Below, piece by piece: positions 47,617 to 55,655 of a stretch of 64,000 bases of DNA. The stretch covers positions 33,911-97,910 of the forward strand of contig CAIOSP010000054.1 in assembly GCA_903861005.1 (NCBI GenBank), in the 5' to 3' direction. How positions within the stretch are numbered: the stretch's first letter is position 1; the number at the start of each line of letters is the position of its first letter. This stretch comes from an uncultured Pseudomonadota bacterium (GTDB lineage Bacteria > Myxococcota_A > UBA796 > GCA-2862545). The translations under genes were made by a program, and so were the position numbers. The notes under the pieces were generated by a model. The model saw only the letters and a list, made by a program, of their open reading frames with translations. It was not told the DNA's origin and ran no database searches.

Positions 47617-48459
47617 ATGCGTCGACTCGTGGCCGCGTGTGTGTTCCTCGCCGGGTGCTGGGGAGATCACGCGTTCATCGTAGAAGGGACGGTGGTGGAC
47701 GTGAATTCGCCCACGGAGATCGTCGTCGACCACAAGGACATCCCCGGCCTGATGGGCCCGATGATCATGCCGTTCCGCGCGCACGACGCGACGGTCTTTG
47801 GCGGCGTGAACAAGGGCGATCGGATCCTCGCGCGGCTGCTCGTCGAGGACGGCGGCATATTCATGGAGAAGGTGCGCGTGACCGGCCACGGCCCACCCCT
47901 CGCCGCGCTGGACGCAGGCGCCCCGCTGCACGCCGGCGACACGCTCGATCGGGTGGACGTGCCGGTCACCGGCGGCGGCACCTGGACCCTGGGCGCAGGC
48001 CAGGGCGCGCCGACCGCGCTGGGCTTCGTGTTCACCACCTGCCCCAACCCCGAGTTCTGCCCCGCGACCATCACCCGCATGCAGGCGCTCCAGCAGGCGG
48101 CCCCCGCGGGCGCGCGCATCCTGCTGCTGACGATCGACCCCAAGGGCGACACGCCGGAGGTCCTGCAGGCCTACGCGGACAAGGTGGGTGCCAAGCCGGA
48201 CGTGTGGCGCTTTGGCCGGGTGGAGTCGGCCGCGCTGCAGTCGCTCGCCGCGCGCGCTGCGCTGACCATCGACGCGTCGTCCGGCGCGATCGTGCACGCC
48301 ACGCGGCTGCTGGTGCTGGACGGGCAGGGGAAGCTCATCGAGCGGTACGACGACAACCGCTGGCCGCAGGAGCGGGTGGTGTCGCAGCTGGGGACGGGGG
48401 CGCCGCTGGCGCCGGCGGGGTCGGATGGGACCAGCACGCCGGCGGCGGGGGCGCCTTAA
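47617..48459 (+). CDS. CusF-like copper-binding domain fused to a SCO1/SenC-type domain (lipoprotein)
   Basis: 280 aa from the ATG at 47617 (GGGAG upstream). MRRLVAACVFLAGC is a lipoprotein signal. Residues ~15-95 match a small beta-barrel of CusF type: H-KDIPGLMGPMIMPF has the His and two Met of the copper site, with Met in place of the usual Trp. Residues ~105-265 are a SCO/thioredoxin-like domain with C142-PNPEF-C148 and a downstream His (IVHATRLLVLD). SCO proteins deliver copper to the CuA site of cytochrome oxidase. Fusion of a copper carrier to SCO suggests a single-protein copper-loading device. Confidence 0.85.
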   Translation: MRRLVAACVFLAGCWGDHAFIVEGTVVDVNSPTEIVVDHKDIPGLMGPMIMPFRAHDATVFGGVNKGDRILARLLVEDGGIFMEKVRVTGHGPPLAALDAGAPLHAGDTLDRVDVPVTGGGTWTLGAGQGAPTALGFVFTTCPNPEFCPATITRMQALQQAAPAGARILLLTIDPKGDTPEVLQAYADKVGAKPDVWRFGRVESAALQSLAARAALTIDASSGAIVHATRLLVLDGQGKLIERYDDNRWPQERVVSQLGTGAPLAPAGSDGTSTPAAGAP

Positions 48460-48480
48460 GTCAGAGTACGAACGGCACCC

Positions 48481-49155
48481 TCAGAGGGTGTCGACGCAGA
48501 CGCCGCCGCCGTCCGCGGCGGTGTGCGCGCAGTGCGTCTCGGCGGACAGGGTGATGGCCGCGCCGAGGTGGTAGGTGCGGCAAGCGAGCGAGTTGCCGCC
48601 CGCGTCGCCCGGCGTACCGGCGGCCCAGCCGTCGGCCGCGTTGGTGCAGGCGGCGACGTCGGCGTAGACCGCGTTCGCGCCCGAGCAGACGTGCAGGTCG
48701 ATGGCGCAGAACACGTCGTTCGGCGTGCCGCACACGCCGCCGCCCAGCAGGCCGGCGTGGGCGCAGTGCATGGTCTTGGCGGCCGCATCGCCGGCATACG
48801 CGAGCTCCGCGTGGGTGTCGCGGCAGCCGAGCGTGTCGCCGGTCGAGTCCGCCGACGTCCCGGCCGGGATGCCGGTTCCCTCGCACAGGGCGATGCACGC
48901 CGACTCGGAGGGGTACTGCTTGTTCGCGTCGGTGCACGCGTCGGTGACGTGGATGCAGTAGGCCGTACAGTTGGGCCCGTCGGTGACCTCCGTGTCGGCG
49001 ACGTCGGTGTCGGCCACGTCGGTGTCGACGACGTCGGTGTCCGTCACCTGCGCGTCGGTGTCGGCGTCGGTGTCGGTGTCGTCCTTGCTGCCGGCGGTGC
49101 AGGCGAACAGACCGAGGGTCAGGGTCGCGGTGAGAAACAGGTCGCGTGCGTGCAA
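48481..49155 (-). CDS. Cys-rich lipoprotein with DTD linker
   Basis: 224 aa from a TTG at 49155 chosen for GGAG six bases upstream (six more codons lie in frame). The N-terminus MHARDLFLTATLTLGLFAC is a lipoprotein signal. Residues ~20-60 are DTD repeats (TDTDVVDTDVADTDVADTE). The mature domain of ~165 residues contains about a dozen Cys in a repeated pattern (CTAYCIHVTDAC, CIALCEGTG, LGCRDTHAELAY, HCAHAGLLGGGVCG) with two similar halves, probably a disulfide-stabilised repeat. No known family. It is convergent with the SCO-like gene. Confidence 0.7.
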   Translation of the reverse strand: MHARDLFLTATLTLGLFACTAGSKDDTDTDADTDAQVTDTDVVDTDVADTDVADTEVTDGPNCTAYCIHVTDACTDANKQYPSESACIALCEGTGIPAGTSADSTGDTLGCRDTHAELAYAGDAAAKTMHCAHAGLLGGGVCGTPNDVFCAIDLHVCSGANAVYADVAACTNAADGWAAGTPGDAGGNSLACRTYHLGAAITLSAETHCAHTAADGGGVCVDTL

Positions 49156-49409
49156 AATAGGCTCCTGCGCCAAGCGGCGCGGCGCCCCATAGCTCCTTTG
49201 TGACGGTTGCGACGCGGACGGTGCCAGCGGCCCGGGCCGTGACGCGTGCCACGAAGCTCGTCTGCGAGGCGGATTCGAGCACGACCCGCGGACGTGCCCG
49301 GGGCGCGGCGGCCGAATGGGTCACAGCGCCGACTCGCTCGGACGTCGACAGGTCCGAGCCGTACCCGTCTCCCGAAGCGTGAACGAACCCCCTCCCCACC
49401 GCGCGCCCG

Positions 49410-49418
49410 TGCTACACT
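49410..49418 (+). promoter_or_regulatory. Extended -10 element before the toxin-antitoxin pair
   Basis: TGCTACACT is an extended -10 (TGn plus TACACT) located 20 bases before the antitoxin ATG, with GGAG at 49427-49430 between. No -35 match is obvious, as expected for an extended -10 promoter. Confidence 0.45.
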
Positions 49419-49438
49419 GAACCCGTGGAGCACGAGCG

Positions 49439-49669
49439 ATGACAAACCTGACCATTACGGTGGATGAGGAGACCCTGAAGCGGGCGCGGATCCGGGCGAT
49501 CGAGGCCGGAACGTCGGTCAACATGGTCCTGCGGAACTTCTTGGAGTCTTGGGCCCGTTCTCCCGCTGAGGCGCCGGGAGGGGACTTCGTGGCCATCGCG
49601 ACGCGAGCCTCGGGCGAGAGCGGCGCCGCAGGACGCACGTGGACGCGGGACGACCTGCATGACCGGTAA
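49439..49669 (+). CDS. Ribbon-helix-helix antitoxin (VapB-like)
   Basis: 76 aa. Residues 1-40 (TNLTITVDEETLKRARIRAI, then GTSVNMVLRNFLESW) are a ribbon-helix-helix DNA-binding fold of the kind found in antitoxins. The rest is a flexible tail that would bind the toxin (GGDFVAIATRASG, RTWTRDDLHDR). Its end overlaps the PIN-domain toxin start by 11 bases. The antitoxin would neutralise the toxin and repress its own promoter. Confidence 0.85.
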   Translation: MTNLTITVDEETLKRARIRAIEAGTSVNMVLRNFLESWARSPAEAPGGDFVAIATRASGESGAAGRTWTRDDLHDR

Positions 49670-50084
49670 GGTGTTCGTAGACACCAACGTCCTCGTCTAC
49701 GCGATGGACGACGCGGATCCGGCCAAGCAGGCGTGCGCCCGTGAACTGATGTCGTCGGCCCGCGCGGAGTCGCACGCCGTCAGTCCGCAGGTCCTGCAGG
49801 AGTTCTACAACGCCGTCACCCGCAAGCTCGCGCGGCCCGTCGCGCCGGAGGATGCGGCCCTGGCGGTTCGGGCCCTGGCCAGACTGACGGTGGTGCCGGC
49901 CGACGCCGAGCTGGTCATCGCGGCGATCGAGATCCATCGGCGCCACCAATTGTCGTTGTGGGACGCGCTGATTCTCCAGGCGGCGTTGAACGGTGGATGC
50001 GGCCGTCTCCTCAGCGAGGATCTACAACACGGCTTCCGGATCGGGAGCGTCGTCGTGGAGAACCCGTTCCACGGCCTCGGCTGA
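49659..50084 (+). CDS. PIN-domain ribonuclease toxin (VapC-like)
   Basis: 141 aa. The four acidic residues of PIN nucleases are intact: D8 (VFVDTNVLVYAMD), E48 (VLQEFYNAV), D102 (LSLWDALILQAA) and D121 (LLSEDLQHG). VapC toxins cut tRNA or rRNA in the presence of Mg2+. The gene is complete and in phase with its antitoxin, so the pair is probably active. Downstream lies a fossil of another PIN gene. Confidence 0.9.
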   Translation: MTGKVFVDTNVLVYAMDDADPAKQACARELMSSARAESHAVSPQVLQEFYNAVTRKLARPVAPEDAALAVRALARLTVVPADAELVIAAIEIHRRHQLSLWDALILQAALNGGCGRLLSEDLQHGFRIGSVVVENPFHGLG

Positions 50085-50101
50085 TCGGCTTCGAGCGGTG
50101 A

Positions 50102-50236
50102 TGGTGCGCACGCGCCAGCCCGCTGCCGGACTTCACCATCGGCCCGTACGATGCGGTGGCGAGGCTCACCGTCGTGACGCGAGACTCGGCCCGGTTCCGG
50201 ACCTACTTCCCGAGCGTCGCGCTCAAGGTGCCGTGA
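50102..50236 (+). pseudogene. C-terminal fossil of a second PIN-domain toxin
   Basis: The frame starting after a TGA at 50099-50101 reads ...PLPDFTIGPYDAVARLTVVT then RDSARFRTYFPSVALKVP and stops at 50234-50236. The pattern LPDFxIG...LTRDxxRxRTYFPxxxLxxP is the characteristic C-terminus of many PIN/VapC toxins. Nothing of the N-terminal half is present, and there is no start. It lies immediately after the intact toxin gene and its last bases overlap the end of the next minus-strand gene. Confidence 0.75.
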
Positions 50237-50666
50237 CCGTCGCCTCGCCTTCCTTCACCGGGTCGTTCCCGTCGTTCAAGTTGTCCCACCGCCGCCACAC
50301 CGTGACCGACTCCGCCTCGGGCGACTCGATCGTCGCGTCGATCCGGTACAGGCAGTCACAGCCCGCCACCGCGCGCGGGTTCATGTCGATCGGCTGGACC
50401 AGCAGGTCGACAGCACCCCCCGACGCCTTCCAGAAGCCCTCCACGTCCTGCGCGCAGCGAAAGTCGAGCGGCTCCGCGGACACCGTCACTGCGCCCGCGT
50501 CCGCGGTGGCGGTGACGGTCACGTCCGGCACGTCGGAGTCGTAGGGGCTGCCGTCGCAGTCGGCCTGGGTGAAGTCGGACACGCGCTTGGCGTCCTCCCA
50601 ACCGGCCGGGAGATCGACGCAGGCAACCGTGCTCAGGGCGGCGACGACGCTTAGGATTCGACGCAT
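50223..50666 (-). CDS. Small lipoprotein of unknown function
   Basis: 147 aa from the ATG at 50666, preceded by GGAGGAGCCC, which fixes this start over an ATG four codons upstream. MRRILSVVAALSTVAC is a lipoprotein signal. The mature domain has Cys residues that may pair (QADCDGSP, FRCAQDVEG, GCDCLYRID) and beta-strand-like alternation. I recognise no family. Its 3' end runs into the PIN fossil. Confidence 0.7.
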   Translation of the reverse strand: MRRILSVVAALSTVACVDLPAGWEDAKRVSDFTQADCDGSPYDSDVPDVTVTATADAGAVTVSAEPLDFRCAQDVEGFWKASGGAVDLLVQPIDMNPRAVAGCDCLYRIDATIESPEAESVTVWRRWDNLNDGNDPVKEGEATVTAP

Positions 50667-50720
50667 GGGCTCCTCCATCTTGGTGTCCTCTTGTATACAC
50701 GGACGGGCGAGGGACACGCG

Positions 50721-52301
50721 ATGCGCGGTGCGGGCCAAGGCGACGCAGAGGGCGCGACGGGCGAGCGGCGCCTGATCGGAGCGGTGCGGCCGCCGTCCGC
50801 GTGGCGGCGGCTGTGGGTCGCCTGCGTCGTCGTGCTGCTGATCGTCAACGGCCTGGGCGGGGTGGGGCGCTCGCTCGCGCACCTCGACACAGCCCTGGTG
50901 CTGGCCTGCGTGGGCGCCGTGCTGCTCGCGCTGCCGCGGGACCGCGCGGCGTGGGCCTCGTTCGCGCTCGCGCTCGCCGCGCGGTGGGAGACCTACACGC
51001 CGCGGGTGCAGATCCACGCGGGCAAGGCTTACAACGAGCTCGACGCGGGCGTCATGATCGCCACGCGCGACCTGCGCTACGGCGAGGGCTGGCCTGCGCT
51101 GGTGGGGCTGGTCTGGCGCGCCACCGGCGGTGATCTGGACGTGGTCCACCACCTGCACGTCCTGGTGAGCGCGCTGACCGTGCCGCTGCTGGTGGGCGTG
51201 GTGGCGCTCGTGTCGCGCGACCGCTGGGCGCCGTGGGCGGCGGGGCTGATCGCGGCGCTCCTCCCTGCGTCGTTGGCCATCGCGCCGACCGAGAACCGCT
51301 ACGTGATTGTCGCGATGCTCCAGGTGGCGGCGGCGCTGGGCTTGCTACGCGGCGACCGCCTGGGTCTGTGGCTGGCGGCGCTGGCGGCGGGGATGGTCGG
51401 GGACACGCGGCCCGAGCAGCTGGCGTTCGCGGGGCTGGTCGGCGCCGCGCTGCTGTGGCGGCGCGCGTGGGCGCCCGCGGCGGTGCTCTTGGTGGTCGGC
51501 CTGCTGCGCGTCTCGGACCTGGCGACCTTCGCGCAGGAGGGCGGGACGCTGGGCGGGTATCAGGCCGGGATCTGGCTCCTGCCGGATACCTGGGTCGGGT
51601 TCTGGACCGCGCAGTCGCCCGCGCTGCTGCTCGACCCGCACTGGACGCCCCGGGTGCTGCTCGCGCTCGCGGGGCTCGGGCTGATCGGCGCGACGCGCCG
51701 TGGTCGCCGCGCGGGGCTGCTGCTCGTCGCACTCGCGGTGATCGACACCATGGCCTTCATCCAGCTCCCACGGCCGGACCTGTCGCGCTTTCAGGTGGCG
51801 GCGTGGCCCTGGCTGGCGGCGTCGGCGGGCCTGGGCGTGTCGTGGGTGGCGTCGCGCTCGCGCGCCTTGGGGCTGGTGGCGCTGATCGCCGCGGTGGCGG
51901 CCTGCGTGCGCGCGCCGGACCCGTTCGACCCGCCCTGGGCCTGGCAGCAGGAGCACATGCTGCTCCGCGAGTCGCTGCACGACGTCCCGGCCGGCGCGGT
52001 GGTGACGGTGGGCGCCGGCTGGATCGACCGCGGGCACCCGTGCAACTGGGCGTCGCGGCGCAGCCCCGGCCTGTGGCGTGTGTCGACCGGGCCTAGGGAC
52101 CTGGGCGACTACCGCTGGGTCGGCGACAACGACCTGGCCCCGGACGCGCCGCCGGTGCCCTGGGATCGCCTGACGCCGGTGCGCGCGGCGACCTTCCCGC
52201 CCCACCGCGGCGGCCTGACCGATCGCCCGGATGTGCAGGTGAAGGCTGGCCTGTACCGCGTTCGGCCGCCTGGGTTGGACAGCGGCGCTGGGCGCCCATA
52301 G
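50721..52301 (+). CDS. Multipass membrane protein, GT-C glycosyltransferase-like
   Basis: 526 aa from the ATG at 50721 (GAGGG upstream). About ten hydrophobic segments span residues ~40-400. The first large periplasmic loop contains NELDAGVMIATRDLRYGEGW, which has the acidic pattern expected for GT-C enzymes, but without a clear catalytic DE pair. The C-terminal ~120 residues are soluble and Pro/Trp-rich. It may transfer a sugar from a lipid carrier; the assignment is by architecture only. The methyltransferase-like gene follows 9 bases later. Confidence 0.65.
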   Translation: MRGAGQGDAEGATGERRLIGAVRPPSAWRRLWVACVVVLLIVNGLGGVGRSLAHLDTALVLACVGAVLLALPRDRAAWASFALALAARWETYTPRVQIHAGKAYNELDAGVMIATRDLRYGEGWPALVGLVWRATGGDLDVVHHLHVLVSALTVPLLVGVVALVSRDRWAPWAAGLIAALLPASLAIAPTENRYVIVAMLQVAAALGLLRGDRLGLWLAALAAGMVGDTRPEQLAFAGLVGAALLWRRAWAPAAVLLVVGLLRVSDLATFAQEGGTLGGYQAGIWLLPDTWVGFWTAQSPALLLDPHWTPRVLLALAGLGLIGATRRGRRAGLLLVALAVIDTMAFIQLPRPDLSRFQVAAWPWLAASAGLGVSWVASRSRALGLVALIAAVAACVRAPDPFDPPWAWQQEHMLLRESLHDVPAGAVVTVGAGWIDRGHPCNWASRRSPGLWRVSTGPRDLGDYRWVGDNDLAPDAPPVPWDRLTPVRAATFPPHRGGLTDRPDVQVKAGLYRVRPPGLDSGAGRP

Positions 52302-52310
52302 CGGGCGCGC

Positions 52311-52973
52311 ATGACACAGCCCTGGACCCTGCTGGCGACCGAGACCACACCCGAAGGGAAGCTGGAGCTGCGCCGTCGTGGCGACAAGGACTTCGTGCTG
52401 ACCATCGACGGCCGGGTGCTGATGAACAGCGCCTCGCAGCGGTCGGAGGAGGCGCTGGCGACGCTGGGCTGCGCGCGCGTCGCCGATCGCCCGTCGCCGC
52501 ACGTGCTGATCGCGGGCCTGGGCATGGCGATGACGCTGCGCGCGGCGCTCGACGCGCTGCCGCGCAAGGCGGTGGTGACGGTGGCCGAGCTGACGCCGAC
52601 GGTGGTGGCCTGGTGCCGCGGACCACTTGGGCCGCTGACCGGCGACGCCATCGCCGACCCGCGCGTGCGGGTGATCGTGGGGGACGTCGCCAAGGTGATC
52701 GCGTCGGCGCCGCCGCGCTCGTTCGACGCCATCCTGCTCGACCTCTACGAGGGCCCCCACGCTGCCACCCAGCGCAAGGAGGATCCGTTCTTCGGCCCGA
52801 ACGCGCTCGGGCGGGCCAAGGCTGCATTGAATCGTGGCGGGGTGTTTGGGGTGTGGTCGGAAGAGCCCGACCCCCAGTTCCCAAGTCGGCTTGAGAAGGC
52901 GGGTTTCGACGTGTCGGTCCACAGGCCAGGGCGCGTCGGAAGGACCCACGTCGTATACCTGGGATCGGTCTAG
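52311..52973 (+). CDS. Spermidine-synthase-like methyltransferase-fold protein
   Basis: 220 aa. The Rossmann core contains VLIAGLGMAMTLRAALDALP (glycine-rich nucleotide/SAM loop), VTVAELTPTVVAWCRGPLG and SFDAILLDLYEGPH, in the order seen in spermidine synthase (SpeE)-like proteins. The N-terminal part has GKLELRRRGDKDFVLTIDG, the short beta domain of that family. It may act on a polyamine or a small metabolite. The neighbouring membrane protein and this one are probably co-transcribed. Confidence 0.75.
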   Translation: MTQPWTLLATETTPEGKLELRRRGDKDFVLTIDGRVLMNSASQRSEEALATLGCARVADRPSPHVLIAGLGMAMTLRAALDALPRKAVVTVAELTPTVVAWCRGPLGPLTGDAIADPRVRVIVGDVAKVIASAPPRSFDAILLDLYEGPHAATQRKEDPFFGPNALGRAKAALNRGGVFGVWSEEPDPQFPSRLEKAGFDVSVHRPGRVGRTHVVYLGSV

Positions 52974-53052
52974 AAATCTGCGCGTTGCACCTCGACCACT
53001 CGCGTTGAAGAGTCCCATCGACAACACGATGGGCGCCAAGAAGGGGGATGTC

Positions 53053-54117
53053 ATGAGCGTTCAGTTGCGGTTCGCCGCGGACCTGAGAGACCGGGCGGAG
53101 ATCGCGCGCTTTCGGCGCGAGGTTCGGACCCTGAATTACTCGCGGTCGGGGCACGACCCGGACAACGCTGCGGACCCCAAGAGCGACGGCGCCACGCTGT
53201 GCGCGTGGTCGGACTCGCACGTCGTGGGCATGATCGACGTACACTGGGGTGGCGAGAACCCGCTCCCCGCCGACCGCTGCAAGATGCTCGGCGTGGGCGA
53301 CGTGCCCAGCGCGTCGGCCGACCCGCGGAACACGGTGGTGCTCGACGAGGCGGTCATCCACCCGGACTGGCACTCCGCGGGCCTCGAGATGGACCTCAAG
53401 CACGGCGCCGTGCGCTACGCCGCCTACCGTCGTGCCCGTTGGGTGTTCACCACCTGCGTCCCGCGCGAGATCTCGACGTACCGGGTGGTGGGCTTCAAGC
53501 CTAGCGGCCTCCCATCGTCCGATCGCGACGTTGGCACGCGCCTGCCGGTGGCGCTCGATCTGATGGACGTGGAGGGCCTCTCGGCGATCAAGTCGCCGTT
53601 CCTCCCGCTCGCCCGTCAGCTCCGGGTCACCATCCCGGACGAGGACGCCGTGGCGCCGTCGGGCCCCACGCCGGACTCCAGCCGTTGGAAGGAGCTCACG
53701 CGCGCGTCCGAGGGCACGGCCAAGCTGCAGGTGTCGTTCCTGGCGGGTCTCTCCGCCGCGACCAAGGCGCGGCTGCTGGCGGACGGCCAGTACGTGAAGC
53801 CCGCGAACGGCGACACCATCGTCAAGCAGGGCGACCGCGGCCGCGAGATGTTCCTGATCATCCGCGGCGTGGTCGAGGCGCGCCGGGACGGCAAACGCGT
53901 GGCCGTGCTGGGCCCGGGCGAGGTGTTTGGCGAGATCGGCTTCCTGCTGGAGACCGAGCGCACCGCCGACGTGGTCGCGGCGACCGCCGACGTGGTGGTC
54001 CTCAAGATCTCCCACGAGGCGCTGACCCGCATGATGAGCGATCATCCGGAGGTCGCGGCGAGCGTGGCGATCGGCATCGCGCACGGCCTCTGCCTGAAGA
54101 TCATCGGTCACCCGTAG
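53053..54117 (+). CDS. GNAT acyltransferase-like domain fused to a cyclic-nucleotide-binding domain
   Basis: 354 aa from the ATG at 53053 (GGGGG upstream; an ATG eight codons earlier is also in frame). Residues ~1-200 have the GNAT/autoinducer-synthase-like pattern: DRAEIARFRREVRTLNYSRS, GMIDVHWGG, LDEAVIHPDWHSAGLEMDLK and VFTTCVPREISTYRVVGFKP; the CoA loop is degenerate. Residues ~230-350 are a cNMP-binding domain whose phosphate cassette FGEIGFLLETERTADVV keeps E294 and R303. It would be an acyltransferase allosterically controlled by cAMP or cGMP. In the mycobacterial PatA enzyme the domain order is reversed. Confidence 0.82.
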   Translation: MSVQLRFAADLRDRAEIARFRREVRTLNYSRSGHDPDNAADPKSDGATLCAWSDSHVVGMIDVHWGGENPLPADRCKMLGVGDVPSASADPRNTVVLDEAVIHPDWHSAGLEMDLKHGAVRYAAYRRARWVFTTCVPREISTYRVVGFKPSGLPSSDRDVGTRLPVALDLMDVEGLSAIKSPFLPLARQLRVTIPDEDAVAPSGPTPDSSRWKELTRASEGTAKLQVSFLAGLSAATKARLLADGQYVKPANGDTIVKQGDRGREMFLIIRGVVEARRDGKRVAVLGPGEVFGEIGFLLETERTADVVAATADVVVLKISHEALTRMMSDHPEVAASVAIGIAHGLCLKIIGHP

Positions 54118-54127
54118 TCGGCGCCGG

Positions 54128-54157
54128 TTGCTCCCTGGCCCTGCGGGGGGCTACAAT
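54128..54157 (+). promoter_or_regulatory. Probable promoter of the radical SAM gene
   Basis: TTGCTC (54128-54133) and TACAAT (54152-54157) are separated by 18 bases. The -10 matches five of six consensus bases. The GTG start follows at 54194 with GGAG seven bases before it, giving a leader of about 30 bases. Confidence 0.5.
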
Positions 54158-54193
54158 CCAGGACTTGCGGGATCGCCCGCCAGGAGCCGCCTC

Positions 54194-55642
54194 GTGTCGG
54201 ACGCTGGTGCTGACTCTCGCGAACTTGACCCGCTGACCCCGTACCTGGCCCCCAAGCTGGCCGAGGCGGCGGCGGCGTTCGTCGACGCGCTGCGGCCTTG
54301 GCTTGGCGTGGACGAGCGCTGGGTGATCACGCCCAGCCGCCGCTACACGGCGGGCACCAAGGCTCCGTCCCATGTGGACGTGCGCGGCCCGGGTGGGTCG
54401 CTGCTGTCCCTGCGCCTGCACACGTCGGGTGACGTGCCCGGATGGACCGCTGGCCCCCTGACCTTCACCGTGGCGCGCCTGGAGGGCGTGGTCCCGCCGG
54501 ACCAGGACCGGAACCTCAAGCCCATCCTGCGGCACCTGGTGGGCCTGATCCAGGGCACGGACGTGGCCGAACTGGCGCTCAAGGCCAAGGCGCTGGCCAA
54601 GCTGCACAAGACCTGGGCCACGCTGGCGTCCATGGACGACCGCATGTTCCGCCACCTGGAGCGCGCGCACAGCGGGTTCGCCGGGCTCTTGCGGACGGGC
54701 TTCACCTGCAACCAGGACTGCCACTTCTGCCCCGAGGGTCGCGACTGGCCCAACCCTCCCGACGAGCTGGTCTTCCAGTGGCTCGACGAGATCGCGGCGG
54801 CGGGCGCGCAGCGGCTCAACGTGTGCGGCGGCGAGCCGACGCTGTGGCGTCACCTGCCGGACCTGATCCGGCGCGCCACCACCGTGCACGGGCTGTCGGT
54901 GCACATGAACACCAACGCGATCAAGCTGCGCGTGCCGACCTTCACCGCGTCGCTCAAGGAGGCGGGCCTCAAGTCGGTGCTGATCTCGCTGCACGCGGTG
55001 GACGAGGCGCTGTCCGACTCGATCACGCGCAGCCCGGGCACGCACCGCCGCACGGTCGAGGGCATCCACGCGGCGCTCGACGCCGGGCTGTTCGTGATCC
55101 TCAACTGCTGCGTCGACACGGCGAACGTGCACCACCTGCCGGAGCACGCGCGCTTCGTGCGCGAGCAGTTCGTCGAGAAGCACCCGGACAACCCGGTGCG
55201 CATGGTGAACTACAGCCAGCCCGGCAAGTACTACAACTTCGACGAGTACAAGCGGCGCCTGGTCGACCTGGAGGCCGCGCGCCCCATGCTCACGGCCGCG
55301 GCGCGCACCCTCGACGAGGTCGGCGTGCTGCTGGAGATCGCCGGCACCTGCGGCTTCCCGAGCTGCGTGGTGCGCGACATCGCCGACCTGGTGCCGTGGC
55401 GCCCCAAGGACACCATGGACGCCGACCACCGCCGCTCGCGCGCGGACGATCCCGAGGTGTGCCGCGGCTGCGCCGCCCGCGAACAGTGCATCGGCCCGCG
55501 CCGCGAGTACCTGGAGGTCCACGGCACGCGCGGCCTCAAGCCGTTCGAGGCGTTGCCCACGTCCGACTGGTACGCGCGCCTGTCCAAGCTGCCCGTGGGC
55601 GACGCGTGGACGATCGGCCTGGACGACGGCCCGCCGGAGTAG
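54194..55642 (+). CDS. Radical SAM protein, function unknown
   Basis: 482 aa from the GTG at 54194. The SAM-binding cluster motif is C172-NQD-C176-HF-C179 (CX3CX2C), followed by LNVCGGEPTLWRHLPDL (GGE), HMNTNAIKL and VLISLHAVDEALSDSIT. The C-terminal part has further Cys (GTCGFPSCVV, EVCRGCAAREQC) that could bind a second iron-sulfur cluster, as in SPASM/twitch proteins. The N-terminal ~160 residues are an extra domain of unknown fold. The substrate could be a peptide or metabolite; no precursor peptide was seen next to it. Confidence 0.88.
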   Translation: MSDAGADSRELDPLTPYLAPKLAEAAAAFVDALRPWLGVDERWVITPSRRYTAGTKAPSHVDVRGPGGSLLSLRLHTSGDVPGWTAGPLTFTVARLEGVVPPDQDRNLKPILRHLVGLIQGTDVAELALKAKALAKLHKTWATLASMDDRMFRHLERAHSGFAGLLRTGFTCNQDCHFCPEGRDWPNPPDELVFQWLDEIAAAGAQRLNVCGGEPTLWRHLPDLIRRATTVHGLSVHMNTNAIKLRVPTFTASLKEAGLKSVLISLHAVDEALSDSITRSPGTHRRTVEGIHAALDAGLFVILNCCVDTANVHHLPEHARFVREQFVEKHPDNPVRMVNYSQPGKYYNFDEYKRRLVDLEAARPMLTAAARTLDEVGVLLEIAGTCGFPSCVVRDIADLVPWRPKDTMDADHRRSRADDPEVCRGCAAREQCIGPRREYLEVHGTRGLKPFEALPTSDWYARLSKLPVGDAWTIGLDDGPPE

Positions 55643-55655
55643 CGGCGAGGCGCGC

